NCBI GenBank assembly: GCA_002473085.1
Contig: DKTP01000130.1
Coordinates: 1 to 21,886, forward strand
Direction of reading: 5' to 3'
Length of the DNA: 21,886 nucleotides
Origin: Anaerolineales bacterium UBA7227
GTDB taxonomy: Bacteria; Chloroflexota; Anaerolineae; Anaerolineales; Villigracilaceae
Within the stretch, counting starts at the first letter, position 1. Every line of letters starts with the position of its first letter. Of the stretch, positions 5,352 through 12,982 are shown piece after piece. The notes beneath the pieces are model-generated. The model was given only the letters and a program-made list of their open reading frames with translations. It had not been told where the DNA came from and made no database searches. The translations under genes were made by a program, and so were the position numbers.

Positions 5352-5848
5352 AACGCTTCCTGATTCCCTCGCTCTTAATCCTGACATTGACCCTCGCGGC
5401 CTGTTCCGCGACTCCCTCCCCGCTTCCATCCGATACTTCAACGCCGCTCAGCACAAGCCCCGCGCCTGCTTCTGCTTCGTCAAGCGACTCTGCCTCCCAA
5501 TTCGATTCTGCCATGCGCACCGATGGGCAGGGAGCGATCATCTTCGAAGTGACTCCGCTCAATCTCGACGCGCCCGCCGACACCCTGGAATTCGATATTG
5601 TGTTGACCACCCATTCCATAGATCTGAGCATGGACTTGGCGGCCACCGCCACCCTCACCACCGACACGGGCGTCACCGTCCAGGCTACATCGTGGGACGC
5701 GCCGCGCGGCGGACATCACGTTGAAGGCAAATTGATCTTCCCCGCCACGAAAGACGGCAAGTCCATTCTCGAAGGCGCGACAAAATTAACCATCACCATC
5801 CTCAACGTGGACGCACCCTCGCGCGTCTTTGAGTGGGAATTGAAGTAA
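5348..5848 (+). CDS. Lipoprotein with a beta-sandwich domain, unknown function
   Basis: 166 residues. The signal peptide MKRFLIPSLLILTLTLAACS ends in lipobox LAAC (Cys19), followed by a Ser/Thr/Pro linker to about residue 55. The rest looks all-beta (AIIFEVTPLNLDAPADTLEF, then VLTTHSIDLSMDL), with a GGHHVEGKLIFP motif near 121-132 whose His pair could bind metal. Start at 5348 has GGAG 5 nt upstream and overlaps the previous stop. No named family recognised; proteins of this type are seen as accessory lipoproteins next to Rieske and metal proteins. Its signal sequence closely resembles that of the preceding gene at DNA level (GTGAAACGATTTCTCATTCC against ATGAAACGCTTCCTGATTCC). Confidence 0.85.
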   Translation: MKRFLIPSLLILTLTLAACSATPSPLPSDTSTPLSTSPAPASASSSDSASQFDSAMRTDGQGAIIFEVTPLNLDAPADTLEFDIVLTTHSIDLSMDLAATATLTTDTGVTVQATSWDAPRGGHHVEGKLIFPATKDGKSILEGATKLTITILNVDAPSRVFEWELK

Positions 5849-5859
5849 AGAAGGTTGTT

Positions 5860-6366
5860 ATGTCCGCCTCAAACAAATCCCAACTGAGCCGCCGCGATTT
5901 CATCAAAGCCGCGCTTGCGGGAATCGGCGGCTTGATCGGGGCGCTGGTGGGACTCCCATCAGTGGCGTACCTGCTTTCGCCCGCGTTGCAGGCTGGGGCG
6001 GGGGATGAGGCGGTCATCCCGCTCGGCGCGCTAGACAATTATCCGATCGGCGTTCCGACACGATTTGATTTCACACGCACACAAGTCAATGGCTGGGAAC
6101 GGACGGCGGTCAGTTACGGCTTGTACGTGGTGAAAAAGAGCGAAAGTGAAGTGCGGGTCTTTTCGGATATTTGCACGCACCTAGGTTGCCGCGTAACCTG
6201 GCATCCCGATATCCAGCATTACATCAGTCCCTGCCATGACGGACACTTTGACTTGCTGGGTAAAAACATCAGCGGACCTCCGCCGCGCCCGTTGGATGAA
6301 TTCGTCACAAAGATCGAAAATGGAAATCTGTTTGCCACCCTCCCGCCTTTCAAGCGGAAGGGATGA
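5860..6366 (+). CDS. Tat-exported Rieske-type protein (variant second box)
   Basis: 168 residues. The twin-arginine signal LSRRDFIKAALAG is followed by a hydrophobic anchor (about 17-40), as in cytochrome bc/b6f Rieske subunits. Box 1 is CTHLGC (Cys105, His107, Cys110). Box 2 is SPCHDGHFD (Ser123-Cys125-His126), then GPPPRPLDEF, typical of Gram-positive-like bc-complex Rieske proteins. In the classical CPCH box the first Cys is a cluster ligand; here it is Ser, so cluster assembly is uncertain. Start at 5860 is chosen from AGAAGG 5 nt upstream; an in-frame GTG at 5833 would overlap the previous gene. No cytochrome b gene is nearby, so this is an orphan electron carrier or a repurposed domain within the metal/redox operon. 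Confidence 0.92.
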   Translation: MSASNKSQLSRRDFIKAALAGIGGLIGALVGLPSVAYLLSPALQAGAGDEAVIPLGALDNYPIGVPTRFDFTRTQVNGWERTAVSYGLYVVKKSESEVRVFSDICTHLGCRVTWHPDIQHYISPCHDGHFDLLGKNISGPPPRPLDEFVTKIENGNLFATLPPFKRKG

Positions 6367-6378
6367 AAGAAGGTTTGA

Positions 6379-6600
6379 ATGAACAAGCGTCATATCTGGA
6401 TCATGTTACTGTGTTGCCTGCTTCCCGTCGTTGGGTTGACGGCGATCCTGCTTTTCAAAATTCCCGTCAACACTGTCGTTTACTTCGGGCTGATTCTCTT
6501 ATGCCCGCTGGCGCACTTTTTGATGATGGGAAAGATGGGACACGATCACGGCGAACAGCATAACGGGCATATCCATATGGATGCCGCAGATAAAAAGTAA
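6379..6600 (+). CDS. DUF2933-like small membrane protein with His-rich tail
   Basis: 73 residues. Two hydrophobic helices (about 8-26 and 30-48) end in [20 protein letters not shown] and then NGHIHMD, a tail with five histidines and two methionines after the second helix. This is the layout of DUF2933 proteins, small membrane proteins that often accompany multicopper oxidases and heavy-metal efflux genes. AGAAGG lies 5 nt before the ATG. The gene starts 12 bp after the Rieske stop and overlaps the next gene by 20 bp. Binding of soft metals by the His/Met tail is plausible, not shown. Confidence 0.87.
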   Translation: MNKRHIWIMLLCCLLPVVGLTAILLFKIPVNTVVYFGLILLCPLAHFLMMGKMGHDHGEQHNGHIHMDAADKK

Positions 6601-7696
6601 CTTGTCCCATCTCTCCCGCCGCGATATTCTCAAACTAGCCGCGTTGGGCGCGGGCGCGCTCGCGTTCCGTTCGCTGACCAAACTTGGTTCGTTTGATTTC
6701 CCACAAGCCGAGCGGCTGGGGCGCGTCACTGTGGGCAAGGTGGATGTCTTCGCGCGTCCCGACGCGAACAGTCTGATCGTCGGAGCGTTGTACGAAGATC
6801 AGGTTGTGCCGTGGATTCGCGAGTTTGTGGGATACATGCCAGGAAGAATTAACCAGCGTTGGGTCGAAACGCCCGCGGGCTTCCTGTGGGGCGGACAGGT
6901 TCAGCCCGTCGCGAACAGACTCAACGCGTCTGTTGCAAGCTTCCCAACCACCAGCCTCGGACAGGGTATGTGGGTGGAGGTCACCGTCCCGTATGTGGAT
7001 CTGACCATCGACAATCCGCCTGCACGCGCGCCGTGGCTGCAATACCAACTGTCCATCAACCTGCCGCCGCGTTTTTACTACAGCCAGATCGTCTGGGCGG
7101 ATCAAATCCGCGTCGACGCGGACGGGCAGACTTGGTACCGCCTCAACGAAAAATACGGTTCGGGAGATTTGTTCTGGGCACCTGCCGAGGCTTTTCGCCC
7201 ACTAACCGTGGACGAGATTTCTCCTATCAGCCCCAATGTTGATTCTGCCGAGAAGCGGATCGTTGTCAAAACCTGGGAGCAAACCCTCTCATGTTTTGAA
7301 GGAAGAACGGAAGTCTACTTTGCGCGTATCTCCAGCGGTGCGCTGTACGACACCTGGGGCAATCGCGTGGACGCGTGGGAGACTCCCGTTGGCGAGTATC
7401 CCATCTGGCGTAAAGCAATCTCCCTGCCGTTGAGCGGGGGAAGCGCTTCTGCAGGTTGGAGTTTACCTGCGGTGGGGTGGGTTAGTTTGTTTGTGGGAAC
7501 AGGTGTGGCAATTCATTCCACCTACTGGCACAATAATTACGGCGAACCGTCTTCACGTGGATGCGTCAATGCCAGACCTGAGGACGCAAAATGGATTTTT
7601 CGCTGGAGCCAGCCGAGTGTCCCATACGATTCTGGAGATGTTACCGTTGATATGCCAGGCGGGACAAAGGTCCGCGTGGAGAAGAACGATGAATGA
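6581..7696 (+). CDS. Tat-exported L,D-transpeptidase (YkuD domain)
   Basis: 371 residues. Tat-type signal [19 protein letters not shown], then an SH3-like region ([20 protein letters not shown]) at about 48-70. The C-terminal YkuD domain has the catalytic pattern His312 ([17 protein letters not shown]) and Cys328 in [13 protein letters not shown]. These enzymes form 3-3 peptidoglycan cross-links or attach proteins to the wall outside the membrane. No clear ribosome site is seen; the 20-bp overlap with the DUF2933 gene suggests translational coupling. It is last in the rightward operon and is followed by a strong hairpin. Its link to copper/redox genes could be envelope stress repair (inference). 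Confidence 0.93.
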   Translation: MPQIKSNLSHLSRRDILKLAALGAGALAFRSLTKLGSFDFPQAERLGRVTVGKVDVFARPDANSLIVGALYEDQVVPWIREFVGYMPGRINQRWVETPAGFLWGGQVQPVANRLNASVASFPTTSLGQGMWVEVTVPYVDLTIDNPPARAPWLQYQLSINLPPRFYYSQIVWADQIRVDADGQTWYRLNEKYGSGDLFWAPAEAFRPLTVDEISPISPNVDSAEKRIVVKTWEQTLSCFEGRTEVYFARISSGALYDTWGNRVDAWETPVGEYPIWRKAISLPLSGGSASAGWSLPAVGWVSLFVGTGVAIHSTYWHNNYGEPSSRGCVNARPEDAKWIFRWSQPSVPYDSGDVTVDMPGGTKVRVEKNDE

Positions 7697-7721
7697 GCCA
7701 GATGAACTTGATGGTAGATAA

Positions 7722-7763
7722 AAATACACAATCAGGCAGGTTTTCCTGCCTGATTGTGTATTT
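7722..7763. terminator. 19-bp perfect hairpin, probable bidirectional terminator
   Basis: The arms at 7722-7740 and 7745-7763 are perfectly complementary over 19 bp, with a TTTT loop. The stem base is A/T rich (AAATACACAATC side), so transcripts in either direction end in U-rich sequence. It closes the rightward envelope operon 26 bp after its last stop codon. Confidence 0.85.
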
Positions 7764-8137
7764 GGTGGAACTTGGTATCATATCGCCTTAGCAAGCTTAG
7801 GATTTGAGTGCCACAATTTCTTCTTCCATTGGACTCTCTTGTTCAATCAAGGCATCACGAGCTTGAGTGTCAGACAGAGGGTGGATTAATTGTGAAACAG
7901 TATTCGTTAGGGGAGCGATTCCCCTTATTACTGGTATCCGTTACAAGATCACGAGTACAAACCAGATGAAATGCAACGGTTTTATGGGCACGGTGTGTCC
8001 ATGCCGGGCCAGCCCTGCGTGGTATCCACCTCGACTTCGACGATGACGCCTTCGAGTCCCACCACCGCGCAGGAGTAGATGCGTGCAAGCATGGGCGAAG
8101 TGTAGACGAGGAGGGGAAAAACGTCAACGATTGGGGC
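7764..8137. other. Low-G+C intergenic region without an intact gene
   Basis: About 370 bp between the hairpin and the next promoter hold no intact gene. The first half is visibly richer in A+T than its surroundings. On the minus strand 7797-7940 is an open stretch of 47 codons with no start codon, ending in MEEEIVALKS; its sequence looks protein-like but I cannot name it. The second half holds the 5' fragment of a ComM/YifB-type gene (7982-8092). The region reads as gene debris left by a deletion or rearrangement. Confidence 0.6.
7982..8092 (-). pseudogene. 5' fragment of a ComM/YifB-type Mg-chelatase-like ATPase gene
   Basis: The minus strand from 8092 reads MLARIYSCAVVGLEG and then VIVEVEVDTTQGWPGM. 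This matches the conserved N-terminus of ComM/YifB proteins (usual form MLA-x-x-x-SCAVVGLEG...VEVEVD...GLP). Full-length members have about 500 residues with a LonB-like and an AAA+ domain. Here the match ends near codon 31, followed by five unrelated codons and a TAA at 7982-7984. The expected VGLPDAAVQE segment is absent. It is a truncated remnant. No ribosome site is evident upstream. Confidence 0.75.
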
Positions 8138-8143
8138 TATAAT
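8138..8143 (+). promoter_or_regulatory. -10 hexamer (TATAAT) 6 bp before an ATG, probable leaderless promoter
   Basis: A consensus TATAAT ends 6 bp before the ATG at 8150, so transcription would begin at or near the start codon. No Shine-Dalgarno is present between them. Confidence 0.6.
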
Positions 8144-8149
8144 TCGCGT

Positions 8150-8959
8150 ATGGAATCTCCCAACGCTCCCCGCCCGCGATTTTGGACGCGCGACTCGTCC
8201 ATTTTGCTGGGCGGTTTTTTCCTCGTCATTTTCCTGATCGTTTACATCTGGTGGCCGCTGGCAGAGGAAGTCCTTGCGTACATTGACTGGGACGGCGAAT
8301 GGTGGCGTTACCTCGACTGGCTGCTGCTCGGCATCTTCGCCTTCATGTCGCTGACCATCGTCGCCCGCGCGGACTTAAAGACCGACGCGCTGATCGTCTT
8401 CGTGGGAATCTGCGGCGGCCTCGCCGTCGAGAGTTGGGGCACGCAGACGAATCTCTGGCATTACTACACCGCCGAACGTCCGCCGCTGTGGATCATCCCC
8501 GCCTGGCCGATCGCGAGTCTTTCGATTGATCGGATTACGCGGCTGCTTTCTTTTTTAAACACGAAGGCCAGAAAGATTCACGAAGGGGATTCGCTTCTTT
8601 TCAAAATGCTCTATTGGATGACTTTCGGCTCGTTCATGATTTTGATGGTGGCTTTCGTTTCCCCGACATTCGACAAATCGTATACCTGGCTTTCGTTGAC
8701 GCTGTGTGTGCTTCTCATCCTCACGCCGACGGATTATCGTTTCGCCTTCCTGACCTTCGTCGCGGGCGCGGGACTGGGGTACTTTCTCGAACTCTGGGGC
8801 ACCACGCGCGAGTGCTGGACGTATTACACGCTGGAGACTCCGCCGCTGTTCGCGGTGTTGGCGCATGGCATGGCCGCGGTCGCATTTTGGCGGGCGGGGC
8901 TGGTGGCAAGGATGGTAATTGGTAAATGGAGATTGGTAATGGGGGGATGGCAGGGGTGA
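8150..8959 (+). CDS. Membrane protein made of two tandem 120-residue repeats
   Basis: 269 residues with about six to seven hydrophobic segments (about 18-36, 54-72, 79-92, 110-125, 158-172, 180-192, 198-213, 233-250). The two halves share the motif E-x-W-G-T-x4-W-x-YYT-x-E-x-PP. The first copy has E94, W96, W103, Y105, Y106 and PP111-112; the second has E214, W216, W223, Y225, Y226 and PP231-232, an exact offset of 120. The join (about residues 135-146, NTKARKIHEGD) and the last 15 residues (MVIGKWRLVMGGWQG) coincide with simple DNA repeats. I do not recognise the family; a membrane-embedded enzyme or carrier with internal pseudo-symmetry is plausible. It is a monocistronic unit. Confidence 0.83.
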   Translation: MESPNAPRPRFWTRDSSILLGGFFLVIFLIVYIWWPLAEEVLAYIDWDGEWWRYLDWLLLGIFAFMSLTIVARADLKTDALIVFVGICGGLAVESWGTQTNLWHYYTAERPPLWIIPAWPIASLSIDRITRLLSFLNTKARKIHEGDSLLFKMLYWMTFGSFMILMVAFVSPTFDKSYTWLSLTLCVLLILTPTDYRFAFLTFVAGAGLGYFLELWGTTRECWTYYTLETPPLFAVLAHGMAAVAFWRAGLVARMVIGKWRLVMGGWQG

Positions 8960-8992
8960 ACCTGCGTGTTCGCCTATGGCCGCGTGTTCACC
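8955..8992. repeat. Short inverted repeat after the duplicated membrane protein
   Basis: GGTGAAC (8955-8961) and GTTCACC (8986-8992) flank 24 nt that contain CGTGTTCGCCTATGGCCGCG. The stop codon of the preceding gene (8957-8959) lies in the left arm. The stretch that follows (8993-9020, GGTAGACACATAGGTCTGCC) looks like another dispersed intergenic element. Nothing gene-like is seen between 8960 and 9037. Confidence 0.5.
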
Positions 8993-9037
8993 AGGGTAGA
9001 CACATAGGTCTGCCCCTACAAATTAAATTCATCACCA

Positions 9038-9065
9038 TTGACACGGGGGGCAACCGTCCTATAAT
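9038..9065 (+). promoter_or_regulatory. Consensus sigma-70 promoter of the TetR/ABC operon
   Basis: TTGACA (9038-9043), a 16-bp spacer and TATAAT (9060-9065): both hexamers match the consensus exactly. The predicted transcript start is near 9072, inside the first TetR operator, consistent with tight repression by the downstream regulator. Confidence 0.85.
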
Positions 9066-9098
9066 GTGACCTGATGGTCACATGACCAGCAGGTCACA
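9064..9098. promoter_or_regulatory. Tandem TetR-type operators
   Basis: ATGTGACC-TGAT-GGTCACAT (9064-9083) is a perfect 8+4+8 palindrome overlapping the -10 and transcript start. A second TGACC-AGCA-GGTCA palindrome lies at 9083-9096. The two TGACC-N4-GGTCA cores start 16 bp apart. Position and symmetry indicate autorepression by the TetR protein encoded immediately downstream. Confidence 0.75.
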
Positions 9099-9102
9099 AT
9101 TT

Positions 9103-9780
9103 ATGCCCAAGCCAACCTTTTTCAACCTCCCCGAAGAGAAACGCAAAAAAATTGTCAACGCCGCCGTGGACGAATTTGCCGAGTACGGTTTTGAAGCCGC
9201 GTCCATCAACCGCATTGTCGCCAACAGCGGCATTGCCAAGGGAAGTTTCTATCAGTATTTCAAGGACAAGCAGGATGTGTTCATGCACCTGCTCAGTGTG
9301 ATCGAGCAGGAGAAGATGGAGTTCTTCAAGGATAAACGCCCGCCGAAGGGGAACATGGATACCTTCCAGTATTTTCGCTGGATGATCAAGGCGGGCATGG
9401 AATTCAACACGTCCCATCCCCTGCTCGCGCAAGCCGTCAGCCGCGTGTTGTTCGCCGAAGGGATGTATTACGGGCAGACGTTTTCCGACCTGCGCGAGAG
9501 AAGCACGAAAGCCATGAAAGCGATGATCGAACAGGCGATGAAGAACGGCGAGGTTGACCCGAGTGTGGATGTAGACCTGGCCGTGCTGATCATGGAAACC
9601 TGGAGCAACGCCATCAGCGCATTTATCATCTACGAAGGCATGAAACAGAACGACATCATGAAATGGGTGCGCTCCGCGAAGACACAGGAAAAAATTGACA
9701 AAATGCTCTACGTGATGGAATACGGTTTACGCAAGACAGAGTCACAATTTGTAAGCAGCGCAGAAAGGACATCGAAATGA
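9103..9780 (+). CDS. TetR/AcrR family transcriptional regulator
   Basis: 225 residues. The N-terminal DNA-binding domain contains KKIVNAAVDEFAEYGFEAAS and the helix-turn-helix INRIVANSGIAKGSFYQYF, followed by KDKQDVFMHLL. The ligand-binding C-terminal half is all-helical and not diagnostic. The ATG at 9103 is preferred over one at 9082 because the earlier codon lies inside the operator and only about 10 nt from the predicted transcript start; AGG lies 9 nt before 9103. Its stop overlaps the first permease start by 4 bp (ATGA), so regulator and transporter are cotranscribed. Expected role: repress the efflux operon until a substrate binds. Confidence 0.94.
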   Translation: MPKPTFFNLPEEKRKKIVNAAVDEFAEYGFEAASINRIVANSGIAKGSFYQYFKDKQDVFMHLLSVIEQEKMEFFKDKRPPKGNMDTFQYFRWMIKAGMEFNTSHPLLAQAVSRVLFAEGMYYGQTFSDLRERSTKAMKAMIEQAMKNGEVDPSVDVDLAVLIMETWSNAISAFIIYEGMKQNDIMKWVRSAKTQEKIDKMLYVMEYGLRKTESQFVSSAERTSK

Positions 9781-11003
9781 CTTTATACCTGCGCCTCGCA
9801 TGGCGCAATGTTTGGAGACAACGCCGAAGGACTCTTTTGATCGCCGTCGGAATGGGCGTGGTAATGGCGATGTTGATCATGTACGATGGTTTGCTCGGTG
9901 GATTCGAGCAGGCGATCTACGGGAACGCCATCCAGTTGCTTGGAGGCAACATCCAGGTCCACGCGCCTGGGTACGGCGAAAAAGCGGGACGGAAGCCCCT
10001 GCTCCCCATCGAGAATCCCGACGCGGTGGTTCAGGCCGCCGAAGCGCAGCCCGAGGTCGTGGCCGCGTCGAAGCGGATCGTCTCTGGCGGGTTGGTGACC
10101 AACCGCGAGGGCGCGTTCGCCGTTTCGTTGATCGGCATCGAAGCGGATAAGGAAGTGAACACGCCAGTGGCGGAAAACATCACCAAAGGCCGCTATTTGA
10201 CTCCCGATGACGGCGATGTGATCGTCATCGGGCAGGGTCTCGCCACTGCCATGAACGTGGACGTGGGCGACCGCATCACGATGGTCGGCAACTCGAAGAA
10301 CGAGCAGACGCGTCAACGCACGATGACGGTGGTCGGCATCTACGATGTGGGCGTCCCTTCTGTGGAGAAGGCCACCATCTACATGTCCCTCGCCGAAGCG
10401 CAAAGCCTGTTTGGGTTGGATGGGCAGGTGACGGAGATCGTCATTTCGCTGAAACAGATTGGGCAGGAGCAAACTGTGATTGACGGCATCAACGGCGCGG
10501 TGACGGGCTACGAAGTGGAAACCTGGGAAAGTTCCTTCCCCGAGTTGAAGCAGACGATGGATATGAAAAGCGGCGTGATGTCTTATATGGGCGTCTTCCT
10601 GCTGTGTATCGCCGCCATCGGTATCCTCAACCAGTTGATGATGGCCGTCTTCGAGCGGACGCGCGAGATCGGCGTGATCAGCGCGCTGGGAATGAAGCCG
10701 CGCGAGATCACCCTGCTCTTTCTGTCGGAAGGCATCCTGATCGGTTTGATGGGAGCCGCCTTCGGCGCGGCGTTGGGCATCTCGATCAACCTGGCGCTAG
10801 GCGTGAACGGTCTCGACTACACCCAGTTCGCCGACCTGACCGAGTACACCGCCTTGATCAGCGGGAGCATCCATCCGCAGTTGGACCTGGCAAAGGTGTT
10901 CCAACATGCCCTGACGGTTGCCGTCATTGCCGCGCTAGCCGCGTTGTATCCCGCTACGCAGGCGTCACATCATGAACCTGCGGAGGCGTTGCATTACGTC
11001 TAG
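9777..11003 (+). CDS. ABC transporter permease, FtsX/MacB type (first copy)
   Basis: 408 residues. Starts LAWRNVWRQRRRTLLIAVGM, the usual cytoplasmic basic start plus first membrane span (about 18-40). A large extracytoplasmic domain (about 45-265) follows, then three C-terminal spans around 272-292, 320-345 and 373-395. The FtsX-domain core is ERTREIGVISALGMKPREI, the contact region for the ATPase. The four-span layout is that of LolC/MacB-type mechanotransmission permeases, which act on envelope substrates or coupled efflux rather than classic pore transport. It shares the operon with a second homologous permease, an ATPase and two adaptors, implying a heterodimeric permease. Confidence 0.93.
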   Translation: MTLYLRLAWRNVWRQRRRTLLIAVGMGVVMAMLIMYDGLLGGFEQAIYGNAIQLLGGNIQVHAPGYGEKAGRKPLLPIENPDAVVQAAEAQPEVVAASKRIVSGGLVTNREGAFAVSLIGIEADKEVNTPVAENITKGRYLTPDDGDVIVIGQGLATAMNVDVGDRITMVGNSKNEQTRQRTMTVVGIYDVGVPSVEKATIYMSLAEAQSLFGLDGQVTEIVISLKQIGQEQTVIDGINGAVTGYEVETWESSFPELKQTMDMKSGVMSYMGVFLLCIAAIGILNQLMMAVFERTREIGVISALGMKPREITLLFLSEGILIGLMGAAFGAALGISINLALGVNGLDYTQFADLTEYTALISGSIHPQLDLAKVFQHALTVAVIAALAALYPATQASHHEPAEALHYV

Positions 11004-11068
11004 CGAACTTCTTTCATCTTTCTTCTTTCGCCATGAAAGACGAAAGAAACCAACGAAGTGAGACACAA

Positions 11069-12283
11069 ATGATCAATTATTTCAAAATGGCTTATCGCAA
11101 CCTGGGCAGACACCGCCGCCGAACGATTCTTTCGGGGCTGGCGCTCGCCATGGGGACGGCGTTGCTGATGTTCATCGCCGCCTTCTTCGAGGGCGAGATG
11201 CGCAGCGCGATGGAATCCACTCTGCACCTCAGCAGCGGGCATCTCCAGGTGCGCGATGCAGATTACGATCCCGATAAACTCAGCGTGGCCTGGGACTATC
11301 TGATCGAGAACCCCGACCACCTCGCGGCGCAGATCGCGGCGCTGGGACCCGTCGAAACGGCGACCCCGCGCCTCGTCGCGAGCGGAATCGTCACAGTCAA
11401 GGATGATTCGGCGGGAGTCGAGATCCTGGGCGTGGATCCCGCCTCGAGCGCGAACGATCCGTATCGAATCGTGGAAGGTCAGTTCGTCGCCGCGGACGAC
11501 CGCGAAGGAATCCTGATTGGGTATCCGCTCGCGCAGAGCATGGGACTCAAAGTCGGCGACCAGGTCAGTCTGCTGGTCAACACCTCCGAAGGCGCCGTGG
11601 ATGAGCAACTGTTCACTGTGCGCGGCATTTATTCCACGGGCACGACCGCCTACGACAAAGGCATCGTGCTCCTGCCGCTCGCCAAGGCGCAGGCGTTCTC
11701 AGGCGCGGAAAATCGCGCCAGCATGATCTTCGTCCTGCTGAAGGATCGCGAACAGGCGGACGCGGTCAAGGCCGCCATCCCCAGCGCGAACTTCCAGGTG
11801 AAGACGTGGCGCGAATTGAACTCGCTGCTCGTGCTGGTCAATGACTTTTCCAACGCGTACCTGGCCGTCATCAACCTCATCATCCTCGGCGTGACCGCCA
11901 CCGTGATCGTCAACACCCTGCTCATGTCGGTCTTCGAGCGGACGCGCGAGATCGGCATCCTTTCGGCCATCGGCATGAAGGGCAGGCAAATCGTCAGTCT
12001 CTTCCTGGCGGAGGCGAGCCTGCTGGCTCTCGGCGGCATCGCGGCGGGAGGCCTGATCGGCTGGGCGCTCTCGCTCTACTTTGGGAAAGTCGGGATCTTC
12101 TTCGGCGACCTGGGCATGAGCGCCGACCTGCTCTTCGAAGATCGCATCTTCACCTTCCTGACGATAGACTCAGCCCTCAACACGGTCATTACCGCATTCG
12201 TGATCACATTACTCGCTTCACTCTATCCCGCGCGGATGGCTTCCCGCATGGAGCCTGTCGAAGCATTGCGCAAGGCACAATAA
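11069..12283 (+). CDS. ABC transporter permease, FtsX/MacB type (second copy)
   Basis: 404 residues. Paralogue of the preceding gene: it begins MINYFKMAYRNLGRHRRRTI and has the same core, ERTREIGILSAIGMKGRQI. It has the same arrangement of one N-terminal span, a large outer domain and three C-terminal spans. The start at 11069 is chosen because it aligns with the first permease and follows GAAGTGAG; an in-frame ATG at 11033 lacks a ribosome site and lies in a simple-repeat hairpin (TTCTTTCG at 11023-11030 against CGAAAGAA at 11041-11048). The 65-bp gap to the first permease holds that repeat. It ends 12 bp before the ATPase gene. Confidence 0.93.
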   Translation: MINYFKMAYRNLGRHRRRTILSGLALAMGTALLMFIAAFFEGEMRSAMESTLHLSSGHLQVRDADYDPDKLSVAWDYLIENPDHLAAQIAALGPVETATPRLVASGIVTVKDDSAGVEILGVDPASSANDPYRIVEGQFVAADDREGILIGYPLAQSMGLKVGDQVSLLVNTSEGAVDEQLFTVRGIYSTGTTAYDKGIVLLPLAKAQAFSGAENRASMIFVLLKDREQADAVKAAIPSANFQVKTWRELNSLLVLVNDFSNAYLAVINLIILGVTATVIVNTLLMSVFERTREIGILSAIGMKGRQIVSLFLAEASLLALGGIAAGGLIGWALSLYFGKVGIFFGDLGMSADLLFEDRIFTFLTIDSALNTVITAFVITLLASLYPARMASRMEPVEALRKAQ

Positions 12284-12295
12284 AGGAGAAATAAA

Positions 12296-12982
12296 ATGGA
12301 AGTCGCAAAACTTACAAACGTCACCCGCGTTTACAAGATCGGACAGGTGGAGACCCGCGCCCTCAACGGCGTCAGCATGGATATTCAAAGCGGCGAGTTC
12401 ACCTCGCTGGTTGGCCCCTCAGGTTCGGGCAAGACCACGCTTCTGCAACTCATTGGCTGTCTCGACCAGCCCACCTCGGGCAAGGTCTTCATCGCAGGTC
12501 AGGAGACCACGGGTCTCAACCGCAATCAGCGCGCCGACCTCCGCAAGAGCGCCATCGGATTCGTGTTCCAGTTCTTCGCGCTCATCCCCACCCTCACCGC
12601 CTACGAAAACGTGGAGATGCCGCTCCTGCTCAACGGCAAGAGCGCCGCGCAACGCAAACAGCGTGTGATGGAACTGCTCGAAGGCGTAGGCATGGCCGAC
12701 CGCGCCAACAACCGTCCCGACCAACTCTCTGGCGGACAGCAGCAACGCGTCGCCGTCGCCCGAGCGCTGGCTACTGACCCCAAACTGATCCTCGCTGACG
12801 AACCCACCGCCAACCTAGATACCGAAAACGGCGAGCAGGTGATGGAGATCATGAAGAAACTCAACAGTGAGACGGGCGCCACCTTCGTCTTCGCCACCCA
12901 CGACCCGCGCGTCATCAAGTATGCCAGCCGCATTGTCACCCTAAAAGATGGCGTGATCGACGCGGACAATCGCGGGAGCTAG
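12296..12982 (+). CDS. ABC transporter ATPase, LolD/MacB type
   Basis: 228 residues, a normal length for the family. Walker A is GPSGSGKTT (40-48), the signature is LSGGQQQR (144-151), Walker B plus catalytic Glu is LILADEP (164-170, Glu169), and the H-loop His is in FATHDPR near residue 203. [20 protein letters not shown] is the Q-loop region typical of LolD/MacB/FtsE-like ATPases that pair with FtsX-domain permeases. AAAGGAG lies 7 nt before the ATG. It should energise the two permeases encoded upstream. Confidence 0.96.
   Translation: MEVAKLTNVTRVYKIGQVETRALNGVSMDIQSGEFTSLVGPSGSGKTTLLQLIGCLDQPTSGKVFIAGQETTGLNRNQRADLRKSAIGFVFQFFALIPTLTAYENVEMPLLLNGKSAAQRKQRVMELLEGVGMADRANNRPDQLSGGQQQRVAVARALATDPKLILADEPTANLDTENGEQVMEIMKKLNSETGATFVFATHDPRVIKYASRIVTLKDGVIDADNRGS

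Noticed and set aside
7870..8127. An 85-codon minus-strand open frame in the gap before the duplicated membrane protein
   Set aside because: It is out of frame with the ComM/YifB fragment, which explains the coding-like signal better; its own translation is compositionally random.
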